Assembly: GCF_036588685.1 (NCBI RefSeq)
Contig: NC_086375.1
Location: 49,298,955-49,362,954, forward strand
DNA: 64,000 nt
Source of the DNA: Mytilus trossulus
Lineage: Eukaryota; Mollusca; Bivalvia; Mytilida; Mytilidae
Reading direction: 5' to 3'
Shown: positions 34,701 to 56,100 of the stretch, one piece after another
Layout of the letters: every line of letters starts with the position of its first letter
Numbering within the stretch: position 1 is the stretch's first letter
Program-made: the position numbers and the translations under genes
Notes under the pieces: generated by a model
Seen by the model: the letters and a program-made list of their open reading frames with translations, nothing else
Database searches by the model: none
Told to the model about the DNA's origin: nothing

Positions 34701-37700
34701 ATCTTTCCTACAACAACAAAATACAAATAAAAAGTTAAAAGCTTTTATATAATCATATCCATTTATTAACATATACACATATATAAGTGGCAAACTAAAA
34801 AGCAACATTATATATTCAATTTCATTAAATTAAGAAAAATATAATTGCAAATCATGCAATAATGTTGATTATCGCTATTTTGTGCATTTTTCCTTTGATC
34901 TATTTTTGATCTATTTTTTCATATCATGCTACTGGCTTGAGATGAAAAATTATCGCTAGAAACTAAGGAGGCATGTGGCGTTGCTTAGAAAATTGACATG
35001 AAATTGACATCGTAAAATAGCGATAACCAGATTATCATTGGTCATCACAACTCCATTGCTGTTCTCGCTTTTACCGTAACGGCTCAAGCGAGAAAATCAA
35101 TCTCGTTGACATGATCAATGATAATCTATAACTACAGTACTTCTATCTCTTGTGCATCATATTTGGCAATGTGGTGCAAACATTCAAAAACAATCTTCTC
35201 TGAGACCATTAGAACAAATGAAATTATGGAGTAGGTTTAAATAAAGCCATTAAATGGTCCCTACTATTTGATTTTTTTCTGTTCACTGGTACTTTCACTT
35301 TGAACTTTACTGTTATTTTGAGAGCAATCAACTTTCTAACCTGATATATCTGGTTTGATTTAACTACAGCATTATCGAAATCCCAAGCCATGATATTTCT
35401 GTCAGACGAATCACGACTAACAAGATCCCCTGTTGAAAAAAATTCACTACCATCTTGACTGAAGGTTACATCTTGTATCTGAAATTTAAAAAAAATTAAT
35501 ACAATAAACTATTTTCCTTTATGCTATTTTCAAGTATACTTTTGTAAGGTAATCAAATGCTAAATTATAGTGATCTGCCTATGATAGATGGGTACTTTCA
35601 AATTGATTTTTAGAACATTGTCTCATGAACATATTCAATTTTCTATAAAATGTAGAAGTTATCTTTATAAGTTTTAAAAAAAAATCTACATGAAGTAAAT
35701 CTTTGAAATACCCTTGTTCAATACAATTGGAAAATATCAAATTAAAAGTTTGTATCCTTTGTTTTTTTGTTTAGATATAAAAGTATGATACACAAGTTTT
35801 AGTTTGTATAGAGAACTCCCATTACATGCACTTGAGGCCAAAAGTGTCAGAATTAGAATACTGTAGCGGGGTTGCTTCCCCTCTGTACAGGTAGAACATA
35901 TAAAGCCAGTCTTAATCAACTGAGCTAGGGAATAAATTCTTTGGCTCAGTGGGTTAATGCACTGACTGTCAAGCAGACGACCAGGGTACGAATCCCGGTG
36001 GTGGCGATATGAATTTGTACAGTAGATACGTGATCTCTGGTTACATTTGGCGCCCGACTTAAAAATCCACGATGGTTATCTGGAGTTTAGCTAGGGTTTG
36101 TGTTGTTAAGAGTCATATATTAAGATATGATGACTCTTGTGGTGGGGAAAGTGAAACGGGGTTGCTTCCCCTCTGAACAGGTAGAACATATAAAGTCAGT
36201 CTTAATCAACTGAGCTAGGGAATCGATTCTTTGGCTTAGTGGGTAAATGCACTGACTGACCGGGGTTCGAATCCCGGTGGTGACGATATGAATTTGTACA
36301 GTAGATATGCGCTCTCGGGGTACAATACATACAATTTTTGGGAGCAACTAAACAAAACTAAAGGCTCTCAAGAGCCTGCATTGCTCACCTGTATTTGCTG
36401 ATGCTTTAAAAAGCATGTAAAATAAGGTTAAAATCATAATTAATAGTATTAGATACTATAAAGATATTAAAGCTTATAACAAAAAAATACAAAATTTTCA
36501 TAAAATTACTAACTCAAGGGCAGCAACCCAACATCATCTGAAAATTTCAGGGCAGATAAATCCAAATCAGATGAAATATTTGCTCTCAATTCTTCAGTTT
36601 CATAGATCTATGTAAACAAAAAACTACATTTTACACATATGTTCTATTTTAGCCATGTCCACCATGTTGGTTGGAAGGTGGGGTCATCAGACCCCACTTA
36701 AACTAGTTACCCTATTGATGATAATGGCCTAGTTTGGATAAATTTGTCACAGTGGTTTCAGAGTAAAAGATTTTGGTACATTAAAAAAATTACAAAAAAA
36801 AACGTTAAAAATTGACTATTAAGGGCAATAACTGTCAATTTTGCATGTTGACTTATTTGTAGATCTTTTTTAACATTATTGCTGTTTACAGTTCATCTTT
36901 ATCTATAATCATTTTCAAGATAATAACCCAAAACTGCAAAACTTTTCTTAAAATTACCAATTCAGTGGCAACAACCAAACAATGGGTTGTTGGCTACATC
37001 TGAACATTTATTAAGGGCATATAGACATGTTTACCCCATGTCTTATGGTCTCTAAATGCTTTAGTTTCAGAGATACATGTACATGTATAAGCCAAACACT
37101 GCATTTTACCCTTGTGTTCTGTTTTTAGCCATGTCAGCCATCTTGGTTGGCTGGCCAGGTCAAGGGACACATTTTTTGAACTACATAATCTAGTGATGAT
37201 TGTGGCCAAGTTTGGTCAAATTTGGTCTTTCAGGTCAGATGAGCTAAAAAGGGGCCTATACACAAAAACAAAATATAAGTTTTCTAACTGCATAAATGAT
37301 CGGAAAAAAAACTACATGTTTTCCTTTATATATTTTCTTATATACCTGTCCTATTTTGTCTTTGTAGCAATATCTGTGGATTGGTTCATCACCTTGTCTG
37401 GTATCCCATGCTGTTATTTCATCGAGTGAACCAGTGATGAAAATATTTTCATTGACTGGATGAAACTTTCCACATGTTACAAAATTCCTATGCTTACATT
37501 TCACAGTAGATACACCTGTCAAAAGAACAATACAACAACTTATATAGATTTTCTTAATAAATTGAATGTCATGTGATTTGCAAGTGATATGGTGAAAGAA
37601 CTTAAACTTGCTTTTATTGTTCATGTGTAAATATAAAAGTAAGCCTTAGTAAGGAGACATGGTATGATTGTAAATGAGACAACTATTCAGTGGATAGTAT

Positions 37701-38726
37701 CAATCAAAGTTCAGATGAATTGCAAGTAAGCAATTAAAGGCTACCGTACAGACTTCAACAGTGAGAAGAAAACATACCCGTTTCAATATCTGTTACAACA
37801 GCTGACTTGTCATAACTGCAGGTTAAGATATGTGTTCCAGAACTATTCCAATCACCATCTTGAACACCTTTACTGTGTAAGTTTAATAAGCGAACACAAG
37901 GTTCCTGTCTGTTCCAAACATTCCATATTTTCACTGTGGTATCCATAGAAGCAGACAGCAATAAATGGCTAAATTGTTTTACATTCCATTTTACAGTGCT
38001 TACAGAACCAGAATGAGCTTTCCAAGATTTTTCACATTCCCTGGGAATTTTACAAATAATGTTTTGTCTTTGTAACCATGGTTTTATTTTTCCATGAATA
38101 TCAAATAATTTTATAGATGGTTTATAAGAGTTAACACAATTAATTTTACAATTTTTATCATCGTCATTTGATTTTTGTACTAATTCATTCCGTTTAGAGA
38201 AATATTTTACCTTATTAGCTGCATAAGATGCATTTGAATTTTCAGAGTTGTTCCAATCAAATTTGTTTGAATCACTTTTAATCAACTTTTTACTTTCATG
38301 TCTTTTACTGCTATCACCTGTGTACATCTGATCATAATTATACCTAAAATCTTTTTCCCTAGAACATGCATTTTCAACAGACTGATTTACATCTAAATCA
38401 TTTGACTGTTTGACTTCTGTAGGTAATGGTTCCCAGAAACGACCGTCTGGCACAGTTATAGTTTCACCACTACTCACAGTAATTTCTATATTTCCCTTCT
38501 TTCTGATCTTAGATTTTGTTTCAGATTCCTCATCACTATCTGATTCTTGTATGTTAAAGAAATCATGTTTGAGTTTTTTTGGTACATGTACCTTAGACAA
38601 ATCTTTTATAATGGGTGGGGCATCATCTTTTATTCTTATCCCACAATTTGTAGTTTGGAAATTATCTTTGTTATCATCAGAGGAACTATTGTCACTATCA
38701 TCATCGTAAGTTTTTAATGCTTCCAT
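31734..38726 (-). CDS. WDR25: WD repeat-containing protein 25 (complete, 539 aa)
   Basis: Five coding exons in transcript order: 38726-37778, 37515-37346, 35478-35341, 34707-34567, 31955-31734. All are GT-AG with phase kept, 1620 nt. The ATG is immediately preceded by an in-frame TAG, which may also be a splice acceptor (ttttgtag), implying an upstream non-coding exon. Residues 1 to about 215 are Asp/Ser/Lys-rich and probably disordered. A seven-bladed WD40 propeller follows, with clear blades at [10 protein letters not shown]...VKIWN (about 240-275), GDWNSSG...VVTDIETG (to 317), [58 protein letters not shown] and a final FHPLLPS...ELWH. The last blade and the YEGHK-GGYKVG junction match vertebrate WDR25, which is about 544 aa. 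Its function is poorly known; the family is related to the splicing factor CDC40/PRP17. It is head-to-head with WARS1. Confidence 0.95.
32075..32155 (+). repeat. Fragment of dispersed mussel repeat
   Basis: Contains gaggatgtggtatgagtgca, catccaagtcacaatttata and aaagtaaaccattataggtc, the same order of phrases as 24590-24900. It lies in the last intron of WDR25. Confidence 0.55.
32340..34158. repeat. About 1.8-kb dispersed repeat, copy A
   Basis: Begins aaccagatgcaccgcagggc and soon reaches ctttatacgaccgcagagg. It contains several internal near-repeats of the type 'tttggaccaacttgaaaact' and 'cagcatatcaaagaacccc' (33090-33600), then three rounds of 'cctaattcctaaactgttggg' (33610-33970). It ends in a cgacgacgacgccg run and tgcagtcgtataaaa. 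The outer sequences tatacgaccgca and tgcagtcgtata form an inverted pair. It lies in the last WDR25 intron. Copies B (39325-40050, partial) and C (47284-49075) are in the opposite orientation. Confidence 0.85.
34865..35127. repeat. Pair of palindromes
   Basis: gattatcgctattttg (34867) pairs with aaaatagcgataacc (35014). Next to it, agattatcattggtcat (35029) pairs with atgatcaatgataatct (to 35127), with an inner pair ttctcgctt / aagcgagaa. It looks like a foldback element in the WDR25 intron between exons 34567-34707 and 35341-35478. Confidence 0.65.
35865..36330. repeat. tRNA-like unit in tandem, period 290 bp
   Basis: Two copies of ggggttgcttcccctctg (35869 and 36159) begin units offset by 290 bp. 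Each unit includes a tRNA-like stretch: ttggctcagtgggttaatgc as box A, and ggtacgaatcccggtgg or ggttcgaatcccggtgg as box B (about 35987 and 36264). The second copy has a perfect GGTTCGAATCC. No acceptor stem or anticodon arm folds convincingly, so I call it a tRNA-derived SINE head or tandem retroposon, not a tRNA gene. It lies in WDR25 intron 2, between exons 37515-37346 and 35478-35341. Confidence 0.65.
36361..37255 (+). repeat. About 0.9-kb dispersed mussel repeat
   Basis: Begins aaaggctctcaagagcctgc (an inverted agaGCC pair) and ends ggtcagatgagctaaaaagg. The interior holds caagggcagcaacccaacat, ctgaaaatttcagggcagat, ttagccatgtc..ccat..ttggttgg (twice) and 'gtggccaagtttggtcaaat'. I recognise it as a frequent mussel repeat. 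ORFs inside are not genes. It lies in WDR25 intron 2. Confidence 0.7.
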
Positions 38727-39324
38727 CTACAAAATGTATAATGATACTGTCTGAAATTAGAAAATAATAAAAAATTGAATATTTTCTGCATTTCTTAAAA
38801 GAAATGTTTATCAAAATAATATGAACAAGATGTTCCAGTGAAATGGAAGAATGGATATTTAAACCACAAAAAGATATTTTTGTATTATTTTTAACACTTT
38901 TATTGAGCAAAATAATAGCTAATCTATAGACTTTAATAACTATGACCAAACAAAACCTACTTTTGTTTTTTGTGATTTTAAATGTTTTTTTTTCTGTGGA
39001 AATTTAGCTTGTTTACATGAATATATGCATTTGTGTCTAGAATTTATTGATTGATGTTAAAAAAGTTTTAACATGTTAAATATACAATCCAATAATATAT
39101 TCAAGCTAAATGCTAAAAGTTACTTTTTCATAAAAATTCCTATAATTAAGTTCAGCTAATATTGCTACAATTGTTTGTTGTCAATTAAATGGTACATATC
39201 AGGTTGCTCCCCCCCCCCCTTTCCCTGAAATTAAAAAAAAAACAATATAAGGGACTGTCCCCAGACAAGGGGTTACTCATGGGGGAGGGTCATATATACA
39301 GATATGCCACTGGGATGGGTCCCT

Positions 39325-40050
39325 TTTTATACAACCACAAAAATTGAAAAATTTTGGTCGTATATTGGTATGATGTTGGCGTCGTTGCCGTCTGTGTCCT
39401 TGTCGCCCGAAGAAATTTGGTTTTCGCACTATAACTTTAGTAACAGTAAATAGAAATCAATGAAATTTAAACACAAGGTTTATGAACATAAAAGGAAGGT
39501 TGAGATTGTTTTGGGGTGTTTTGATCCCAACAGTTTAGGAATTAGGGGCCAAAAAGGGCCCAAAAAGCATTTTTCTTGGTTTTAGCACAATAACTTAAGT
39601 ATAAGTAAACAGAAATCTATGAAATTTTAACACAAGGTTTATGACCACAAAAGGAAGGTTTGGATTGAATTTGGGAATTTTAGTCCCAACGAATTAGGGT
39701 CCAAAAGGGTCCAAAATTTAACATTGTTTGATTTCATCAAAAATTAAACTATTGGGGTTCTTTGATATACCAAATCTAACCGTGTATTTAGATTCTTAAT
39801 TTTTGGTCCCGTTTTCAAATTGGTCTTCATTTAGGTCCAAGGGGTTCAAAATTAAACTTAGTTTGATTTTAACAAAAATTGAAATTCTTGTGTTTCTTTG
39901 ATATGCATGTATTTAGTTTTTTGATTATGGACCCAGTTTTCAAGTTGGTCTAAATTGGGGTCCAAAATTAAACTTTGTTTGATTTCAACAAAAATTAAAT
40001 ATAAGGGGTTCTTCAATATGCTGAATCTAACCATGCATGTATTTAGTGGA
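39325..40050. repeat. Partial copy B of the 1.8-kb repeat
   Basis: Starts 'atacaaccacaaaaattgaa' with gtcgtatattgg and a gttggcgtcgttgccgtctg run. It continues with cacaaggtttatgaccacaa, aaaggaaggtt, 'gtcccaacgaattagg' and 'ttcaaattggtcttcatt', in the order seen in copy C. It lacks the agatgc-ccgcagggcg end. It lies between the WDR25 and WARS1 coding starts. Confidence 0.8.
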
Positions 40051-40264
40051 ACCGGTTAATGGTCAATTATAATATTCATATTTCTTCTATTTATTTATTT
40101 ATTTTATCATTTTTAATTTATGTTTATCAATCTCTGGAAATGAAACACTACCTCGTGAAATACTTATTTCAGAGTTCAAATATTAATATTCTTTGTTGCC
40201 AAGTTGGTAATTGGTACTTGATGCAATAAATTGAAATTTGTACTGTTGATGATGCAATCATAAC

Positions 40265-40407
40265 CCGGAAGTAATGTTGAACTAATCAGAATTTTGCTCA
40301 CATGCATTTTGTGACTGTAAACCAATGAAAATCGTCGTAACACCGGTATGACGGACTACACGTGGAACTAATGTAAACACATACCTATGGAAATTTGACT
40401 TGTGAAA
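40265..40407. promoter_or_regulatory. Candidate bidirectional WDR25/WARS1 promoter
   Basis: Within 145 bp upstream of the WARS1 ATG lie CCGGAAGT, a consensus ETS/GABP site (40265-40272), a CCAAT box in aaaccaatgaaa (40322-40326), and a palindromic E-box CACGTG (40359-40364). There is no TATA box. ETS sites are typical of divergent housekeeping promoters. The WDR25 ATG is 1.7 kb away, but its ATG abuts a plausible splice acceptor, so a WDR25 leader exon may start here. The motifs are seen directly; bidirectional use is inferred. Confidence 0.5.
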
Positions 40408-49268
<8,861 letters not shown>

Positions 49269-49764
49269 CCATATGTGTAATTTATGTCTATTTATTTATT
49301 GAAAGAACTTCACAATATTAAAATGAAGTACGATATTGTATGCTTGAATGATGTCAAAATTTCATTCCTCAATTTTCAAAACCAACCAAACAAATATGTG
49401 TCTTAATGAAAATCAGAAGGCTTTGTAAATTAAAATTAATTATATTCTGCTTTCCAAGTTTCTGTTAAACCAACACGGCAGCTGTATTTAAAAAAAAATG
49501 TGCGTGTAATATAGCTTTTACTGGAACGATTTGTTTAAACAGTAAGGTTTAAATCCTTAGATTAATGTCATGGAAATCATTGTTTTATGAATAATATAAT
49601 TGACATGCCCTTTAAAGATAATATTCTGATACCTCTTACCAACTCAACCATCACAAACAAGGTTCACAAATGGACATGATGGTTAAAGTAATAATTGATT
49701 TTTGGTATTTCATGATTATTTTGCTTTTTAGAAATATTTAAAAATGGCAATGGAATTGTATGAA

Positions 49765-49770
49765 AATAAA
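49765..49770 (+). terminator. Candidate polyadenylation signal for WARS1
   Basis: Canonical AATAAA in tgaaaataaacc, about 500 bp past the stop. It is followed within 40 bp by a T/GT-rich stretch (cattgttctcattttgttc). Confidence 0.45.
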
Positions 49771-50044
49771 CCTATGAATAATCTTCATTGTTCTCATTTT
49801 GTTCTGACAGAATTTCAATTCAAAATTAATAAATTTTGTAATTTAATGCACACCAGTCTTTTGTATTGACATTGAAATGCATGTAACATTTGCCACTGTT
49901 GATAAGCATGTATCAATCAAACGGATTGTTATGAACAATATATGCATGGTCTCCTGTTGAGACATGTGTCATTGGCAATCTTACCACATCTTATTTTTTC
50001 ATGAATGTGTAATTGTATAATTGTATATCTCTTTGTCAATTTTT

Positions 50045-50833
50045 GTCTAGCCTGCAACTTTTGTTGCAGGAAGCTTGACAAATGGATAGTGATCCGCCAA
50101 CGGTGGTGGCTATGGAGGCAGCAACGGCAACAGCATAATCTAACATCTTTTAAAAATGCTTATTATTTCAGAAGGCAGAAAACTTTGTATAATGGTGTCT
50201 CATGTTATGAAGTTTCCATCTGCCATATGTCCAATGTCCATGACCTCATTTTCATGGTTCAATGACTACTTAAAAACAAAATCAGATTTTTTTGTATTCT
50301 TAATTTCTCTCTTATTATGAATAAAAGGATAACCATATTTGATATGTGCGTAGACTTGCAAGGTCCTCATGCCTGTCAGACAGTTTTCACTTGACCTTGA
50401 CCTCATTTCATGGATCAGTGAACAAGGTTAAGTTTTAGTAGTTAAGAAGTTCATATCTCAGATACTATAAGCAAAAGGTCTCATATATTTGGTGTATGGT
50501 ATGATTATAAGGTGTACATGCTCAACAAGCAGGTGTCATCTGACCTTGACCTCATTTTCATGGTTCCGTGGTTAAATTTAAGTTTTTTGTGTTTTAGTCG
50601 GTTTTTCTAATACTGTATGCAGTAGGTCTACTATATTTGGTGTATTGAACAATTGTAAGGAATACATGTCCATCTGGCAGGTTTTATCTGACCATGACCT
50701 CATTTTCAGCAAGACTAGATCAATAAGGGAAGAGATATTGGTCATTTTTCTATTCTAGTCCACAACGATGGAGAGTAATCATTGCTGGAGATAAACATAA
50801 ACCTAGGGGAGCAACACAGGCTCTTTGTAGCCT
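50045..50833 (+). repeat. Dispersed repeat with internal gaccttgacctcatttt units
   Basis: Begins tagcctgcaacttttgttgc and ends caacacaggctctttgtagc ctc. It contains about four rounds of 'ctgaccttgacctcattttc' spaced roughly 110-170 bp, with 'atatttggtgtatgg' and 'aaggtgtacatg' between. I recognise this as a long mussel repeat; a second fragment of it is at 58983-59745. It lies downstream of WARS1. Confidence 0.75.
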
Positions 50834-53136
50834 CTTAGTTTGCTAAAGGAAGTATTGAATATTAAATTTAAGCAGCATTTTGTTCCAGTACAATGAATAT
50901 TTAACCAGGAGGAGACTATGTATTGCCATGCTGGTTATAAATTCATGTTTATTCTTTACACACTAGGGAAAAACAATTCTTCAACTTTTATGCATATGCA
51001 TATTGAAAAAAAACTGACTTGGATATGTATTTGACCAAAAGTAGGTCATGATGACTTATATTTTTGTTTCATTTACCTGTAAATGGAATAACTACATACG
51101 TAATGCAAACCTTAGGAAGAAAACACAAATATGATTTTTTTTCTGTTCCTTTTGGAATAGTAGGAAACACCCCGTAAACCAGACTGCATTTATATAATTC
51201 CATCAAAATAAATTCAAACACAGAACATATTTTTTCAACAATTTACTTTAAAACATTAGTAGAATAACATAAGTAACATTTAAACAACATATAAAAGAGA
51301 ATAAATATCACATATATCTAACGAGATGCATTATGCAGTTAATAATTCAGAAGAGAAACACTAATAATATGACTTGTAATTTCGTTATGAAACATATTGC
51401 AGATCTGGAAAATTTACATTTATTATTTGAATTAATATCAGTTGAAATTCACATTTATTAACGAAAAACATATATAGGGAAGTTCTGTGGTAATATAATT
51501 TGAACCTTATAGGAAATTAATTAAGAAATCTGAATGACTTGATTAGGTACCATGACATTCTATTAATCAACACATACAACCATGATCCTAATTTTCATCA
51601 TTTTAGTCTTATAAATGTATCAAATACATGAAAGGTATTGATAAAGCTAGAAGTGATTTCTTCATCAGCTTAATGAGGGTTGTGATACGGTACATGATGC
51701 ATAGGTATTTGAATGGAAATGGTATAATACCATAGTCACTATTTCTATACCATTCACCTTTTTCCATATATTGTAAAGGATGGTAATTCTACTTGTGTGA
51801 CTGGGTATTCCATTACAATGTATTGGAAAATAAATGCACTTCACTAATGTTCCATCTTAATGCTACCATACATCATTTATTGTGTGCAGGTTAAGGTTAC
51901 AAAAAACCATTAGATTTTATGGGTGCAGCCATTTTACGAACATAACATGGTCTTCAGAATTAAGAGTATGGCTAATTCTGATTGGTCGATATGTGCGCCC
52001 CTTATTTTTAATGTTAAAGACTTTGTGCACTCTGCATTATACTCCAGGCAAAATAAATTATTTTCCTTAGCCCTAGCGAAACTGAGATGTCTTCATTGCT
52101 AGGATGAGACACATGTTAAATGTGTGGGCCAAAATTTGTTCATGTAAGAAAAAGTTCCAGTGGGAAATTTGTTCTGGGAGAACTTTTTACACAGACAATT
52201 TCTATATTATTTGTTCCATCTCTATGAAATAAGTTCCCCACTTTACCTGGTGAAATAAGTTCTGGGTTGGTGAAATTTGTTCCTTAACTAGTGAAGTAAG
52301 TTCCATGTTTGTGAGATTTGTTCCTTACCTGGTGCAATAAGTTCTGGATTTATGAGATTTGTTCCTCACCTAGTGAAATAAGTTCCTTGTCTGTGAAATA
52401 TGTTCCACTGGTCAAACAAGTTATCTTATATACTGAGCACTTGTCATCAGTGAGTTTAAAGTCATTATAAAAAAACGGGTATTATTTTGATAATTGTAAT
52501 TAGCAAAATTGATAGGCATGGGAGACAAGGACAAATTATGTTAAAAAGACTACCATTGTCTCTTTAATATGGGGAAATTAATTGTTTATTACAATCTTTA
52601 GCTGACAAAAAAGGGCATCACCTGACTCACCAAAGATATATCCTCATAGTTGGGCAATTGTTCTAATATACACTGATCATCTACATCAGCATTACTAACA
52701 TTTATGACTAGTGAAATAACAAATGTATTAGTGCCTAATTTATTCCCATTCTTGAACAACAAGTGCTAGTCAACAAAGAAAACTCAATTATTAGATTTCA
52801 CTGCTCATCATCTGAATGTTTTAATTTAAGTAGAGACTATTATAAAGATGAATAAATGCTGACACATTTTGATCATCAAAAGTTAGTTTTCATAAGATGA
52901 CAATTCCAATGTCTTGATAGACTAGCTAAAGACCAGTCTTTGTAAGTGGCTTCTTCTCATAATAAGTTTTGCAGGCAAATTTTAAAAAGTATATAAATAA
53001 GATAGCACTTAAAATAAAACTAATAAATATAGTTTGCAGTAGTGTTGTACATAGTGTATATAAAAGTTTACATATTTTTAGAGAGGTCTTTATATTATGA
53101 GACAGATATACCGTAATAGCTTTCGTTTAACCATGT
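50834..53136. other. Intergenic DNA between tail-to-tail WARS1 and LRRC73-like genes
   Basis: AT-rich, with no supportable exon. It holds the 'gttcc' repeat array (52150-52435). The 3'UTR of the LRRC73-like gene enters from the right, but I cannot place its poly(A) site with confidence. Confidence 0.55.
52150..52435. repeat. Short degenerate array of 'gtgaaataagttcc' units
   Basis: About ten spaced copies of 'aagttcc/tttgttcc' alternate between 'gtgaaataagttcc' and 'gtgaaatttgttcc'. They are separated by cctggtg, ctagtga or ctgtgaa words, about 22-30 bp each. It resembles a minisatellite of two alternating half-units and has no ORF. Confidence 0.6.
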
Positions 53137-56100
53137 TCAACAAAGTGAATCTAGTTTAACTTCCGTGAGTTCTTCATCAGAATGGTCTTGTTCTGGTAAA
53201 GTCCCTCGACCTGATGACACACTGACCTTTTGACCTAGATTTACACCTACAAAATTTTTAAATGTTGGTATTGCACTGATTAATGGTGGTTCTGTTATTT
53301 CGATAAGTTCATCTCCATCCCATAAAGAGTCACTACTTTTAGTTTTCTCATCAAGTTTTGGTTTCCTCTTCCCTTTCTTTTTAGGACTAGTCTTTTTAGA
53401 GGTCAATACAGGAGTTGTTTTGATTTCAATTGTTTGGACCTCGGTTTCTGTTGTTGAATCAGTAGTTTCTTCTAGTTCAGCATCACTTGTTTCGTAATAA
53501 TGACTTGGTGATGATTTCACTGAACTTGCATCATCAAATTTTTCTGACATTTCAGATTCTGTTTCACCATCTAGTAAGTTTGACTTGATAGACTTTAAAA
53601 GTCTATATTTGATATTATTTTCCTCTAAATTAATCTTCTGTAGCTTTGTTGGGTAGTTTTCAATCAGATACAAAAGTAACTGTAAAAAGAAAATAAACAC
53701 AAATGTGTAAATATTTCAAGATAAATAATGTACATGCATTTGACCTTTTTTGTTATAAATTAAAATTTTCAAATGCAATTTGATCTATATTACAAGTCAA
53801 AGTTAGATCTGCTCACATACCCTTGATAATTAATTTAAAAATTGTTTTCTAGTTCCATTTAAATGAAGAAGCCTAACAAAGAGCAGTTTAATTTACGTTT
53901 ATTGTATCCTTTTTTCAATTCAAGGCTGAAATAACAAGAATATTACATTTCCATTTAAAGAATTTAAAGGTTCAGGACTTTTTTAAAGAATGTGAATGAT
54001 TACCAAATACAAATTTGCAAAGGGTTATGCTGCTGTCAGTGTAAAAGTGTAACATTGACTTGCACAAAAAGATTCACATATTAGTAGAATACAAATTTAA
54101 CAACAAACTAAAATGACCCAATTACAAATTTAGCTCAGGGTAATACATTTTGTTTCTTTTGAGTATGAAGAAGCTTCTGTAAAAGTTATTTTAACATTCC
54201 ATGAAAGTAAAAAAAAATGGTTGTTGAAGTTTTTAATTCTATATTGATGAATGAGCAAAAACAAGTCCATTGTCTAATAATACAGAAAAATTATGAAAAA
54301 AAATAAATGAGCCAGATGCTTTATTGTAATCATAAGGAAAATTCTGTCCAAGTTTAATAAAATTTAGTGAAATTTAAAGTTATTGAGGACCTAAAAAATT
54401 TTAAACCAGACATTCAAAATTTTGGGAAAAACAACTATGATTTGTCCATTTATCAATAAAATGCAGAAAATAGAAGAAAAATAAGACATTACTTTTTTTT
54501 GAATTTTGCTCTTAGGATGCATGCTTGTATGTGATCAAAACAAAGCTTCTCTCCAAGATTCATGATTTTTCCATAAGTTTTGAAAGCATGCTTTAACATC
54601 AGATATCAGATAGTTCAGCTAGCTAGATTAGTGTTACATGAAATGGTACTACAAACCTCAGCAAACCTATCAGTGATACAAGTTCCTTCCAAATCAAGAA
54701 CCTGGAGTTGACTATGAGATGCTAAACCAACCAACATAGAAGATGCTGCTAAGTCACCTATCATGTTATAATCTAAATATAGCTCCTGTAAACAACTACT
54801 GGCTGCCATGGAAACACTCAGTTTGATCCACCCTTGCTCTGTTATTTTTGGATTAGAACTCATTGTAAGGTCAATTAAACCTATAAAAACAAAAAAGACC
54901 AGCAAAGTTATACTGTAGACTCATTATCATTCGTTTGATATCAATTTTCGTGGGATTTCATGGCAACAGGTAAACCGAGAAATTAAATGTTCAACGAATA
55001 GCAAAATTTTCTATAGGCTTGTAAGCAGATTTCAGCAAAACCACGAAATTAAATATCCACGAACATGCAAGTATTTCTTAATCCACGAAAATAAATGAAT
55101 CCACATGTACAGTACTGTATTTGTTTTCCTTGAATATATGTAATAACATAAGAAAGTATTAAAAAAAATTACATGTATTTTGCAGATTGCTATTATAAAA
55201 TGAGACAGTAACCCAATAACAAAAGTAGACTAATATAGCTTGCTGATTGGTGTGAACCAAGGTTTCCATGTTGAAGGCAATACTTTGACCTCTATAATTG
55301 TTAACTTTTTATATTGTAACTTGGATGGATAGTTTTCTCATTGGCACTAATACCACATCTTTTTATTTATAGTACAAACATGTACATGTAAAGCCAATTT
55401 CTCTTAAAATGAGTAAGTATCATGGACAAAACATACCAGACTTTTTGCCATGAGGAGGTAAAAGGTTACAAATGGTTTCTATAGAATCATCACTAAGGTC
55501 ACAATCCCCAACATCTAATGAAACAATGGTTGGGTGATGAAGCAGTGTTTTGGCTAATTTCTTCATTCCTGCATCCCCAATACTGTTTCCATGAATACTA
55601 AATGGAAACATGAAAAATTAACCAGGTTCATCAACTTCCAATAATTTATAAATCAATATTTACATGTACATTGAGTATTTTATAATCCATAATTACACAG
55701 ATGAGATACATGTATTTATTATGTTCCTTCCATTATAGTTTTGGTCTATTTAGGCATTTAATCAAAAATAAGATACTATAAACTATTATGCAAGAATGTG
55801 TATGTTCATGTATATACATGTAGGTGGTCAGTAGGAATATTTTGGTAAAATGTTCACCAACCAAAGAGTTTGTAAATCTTCTTTTGATTAAAATATTTTA
55901 AGTATTTTAATATGTTTATGTAACTTGGATCAAAACACTTTTGAATGACCTGAAATCAGGTACATGCCTATTGATTTTAAATTGATTACATTACAACTAC
56001 ATTGAATACATTACAATAACATTGAATACATTACAATTACATTGGATACATTACATTTACATTGAATTCATTACAATTACATAGAATTTTAAATGTAATA

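Noticed and set aside
36226-36293. Possible tRNA gene with GGTTCGAATCC
   Set aside because: Only box A- and box B-like parts are clear; no acceptor stem pairs well and the unit is tandemly repeated, so it is tRNA-derived repeat DNA.
38410-38709. Plus-strand ORF of 99 codons
   Set aside because: It lies antisense to the first WDR25 coding exon and mirrors its Ser/Asp-rich codons; no independent support.
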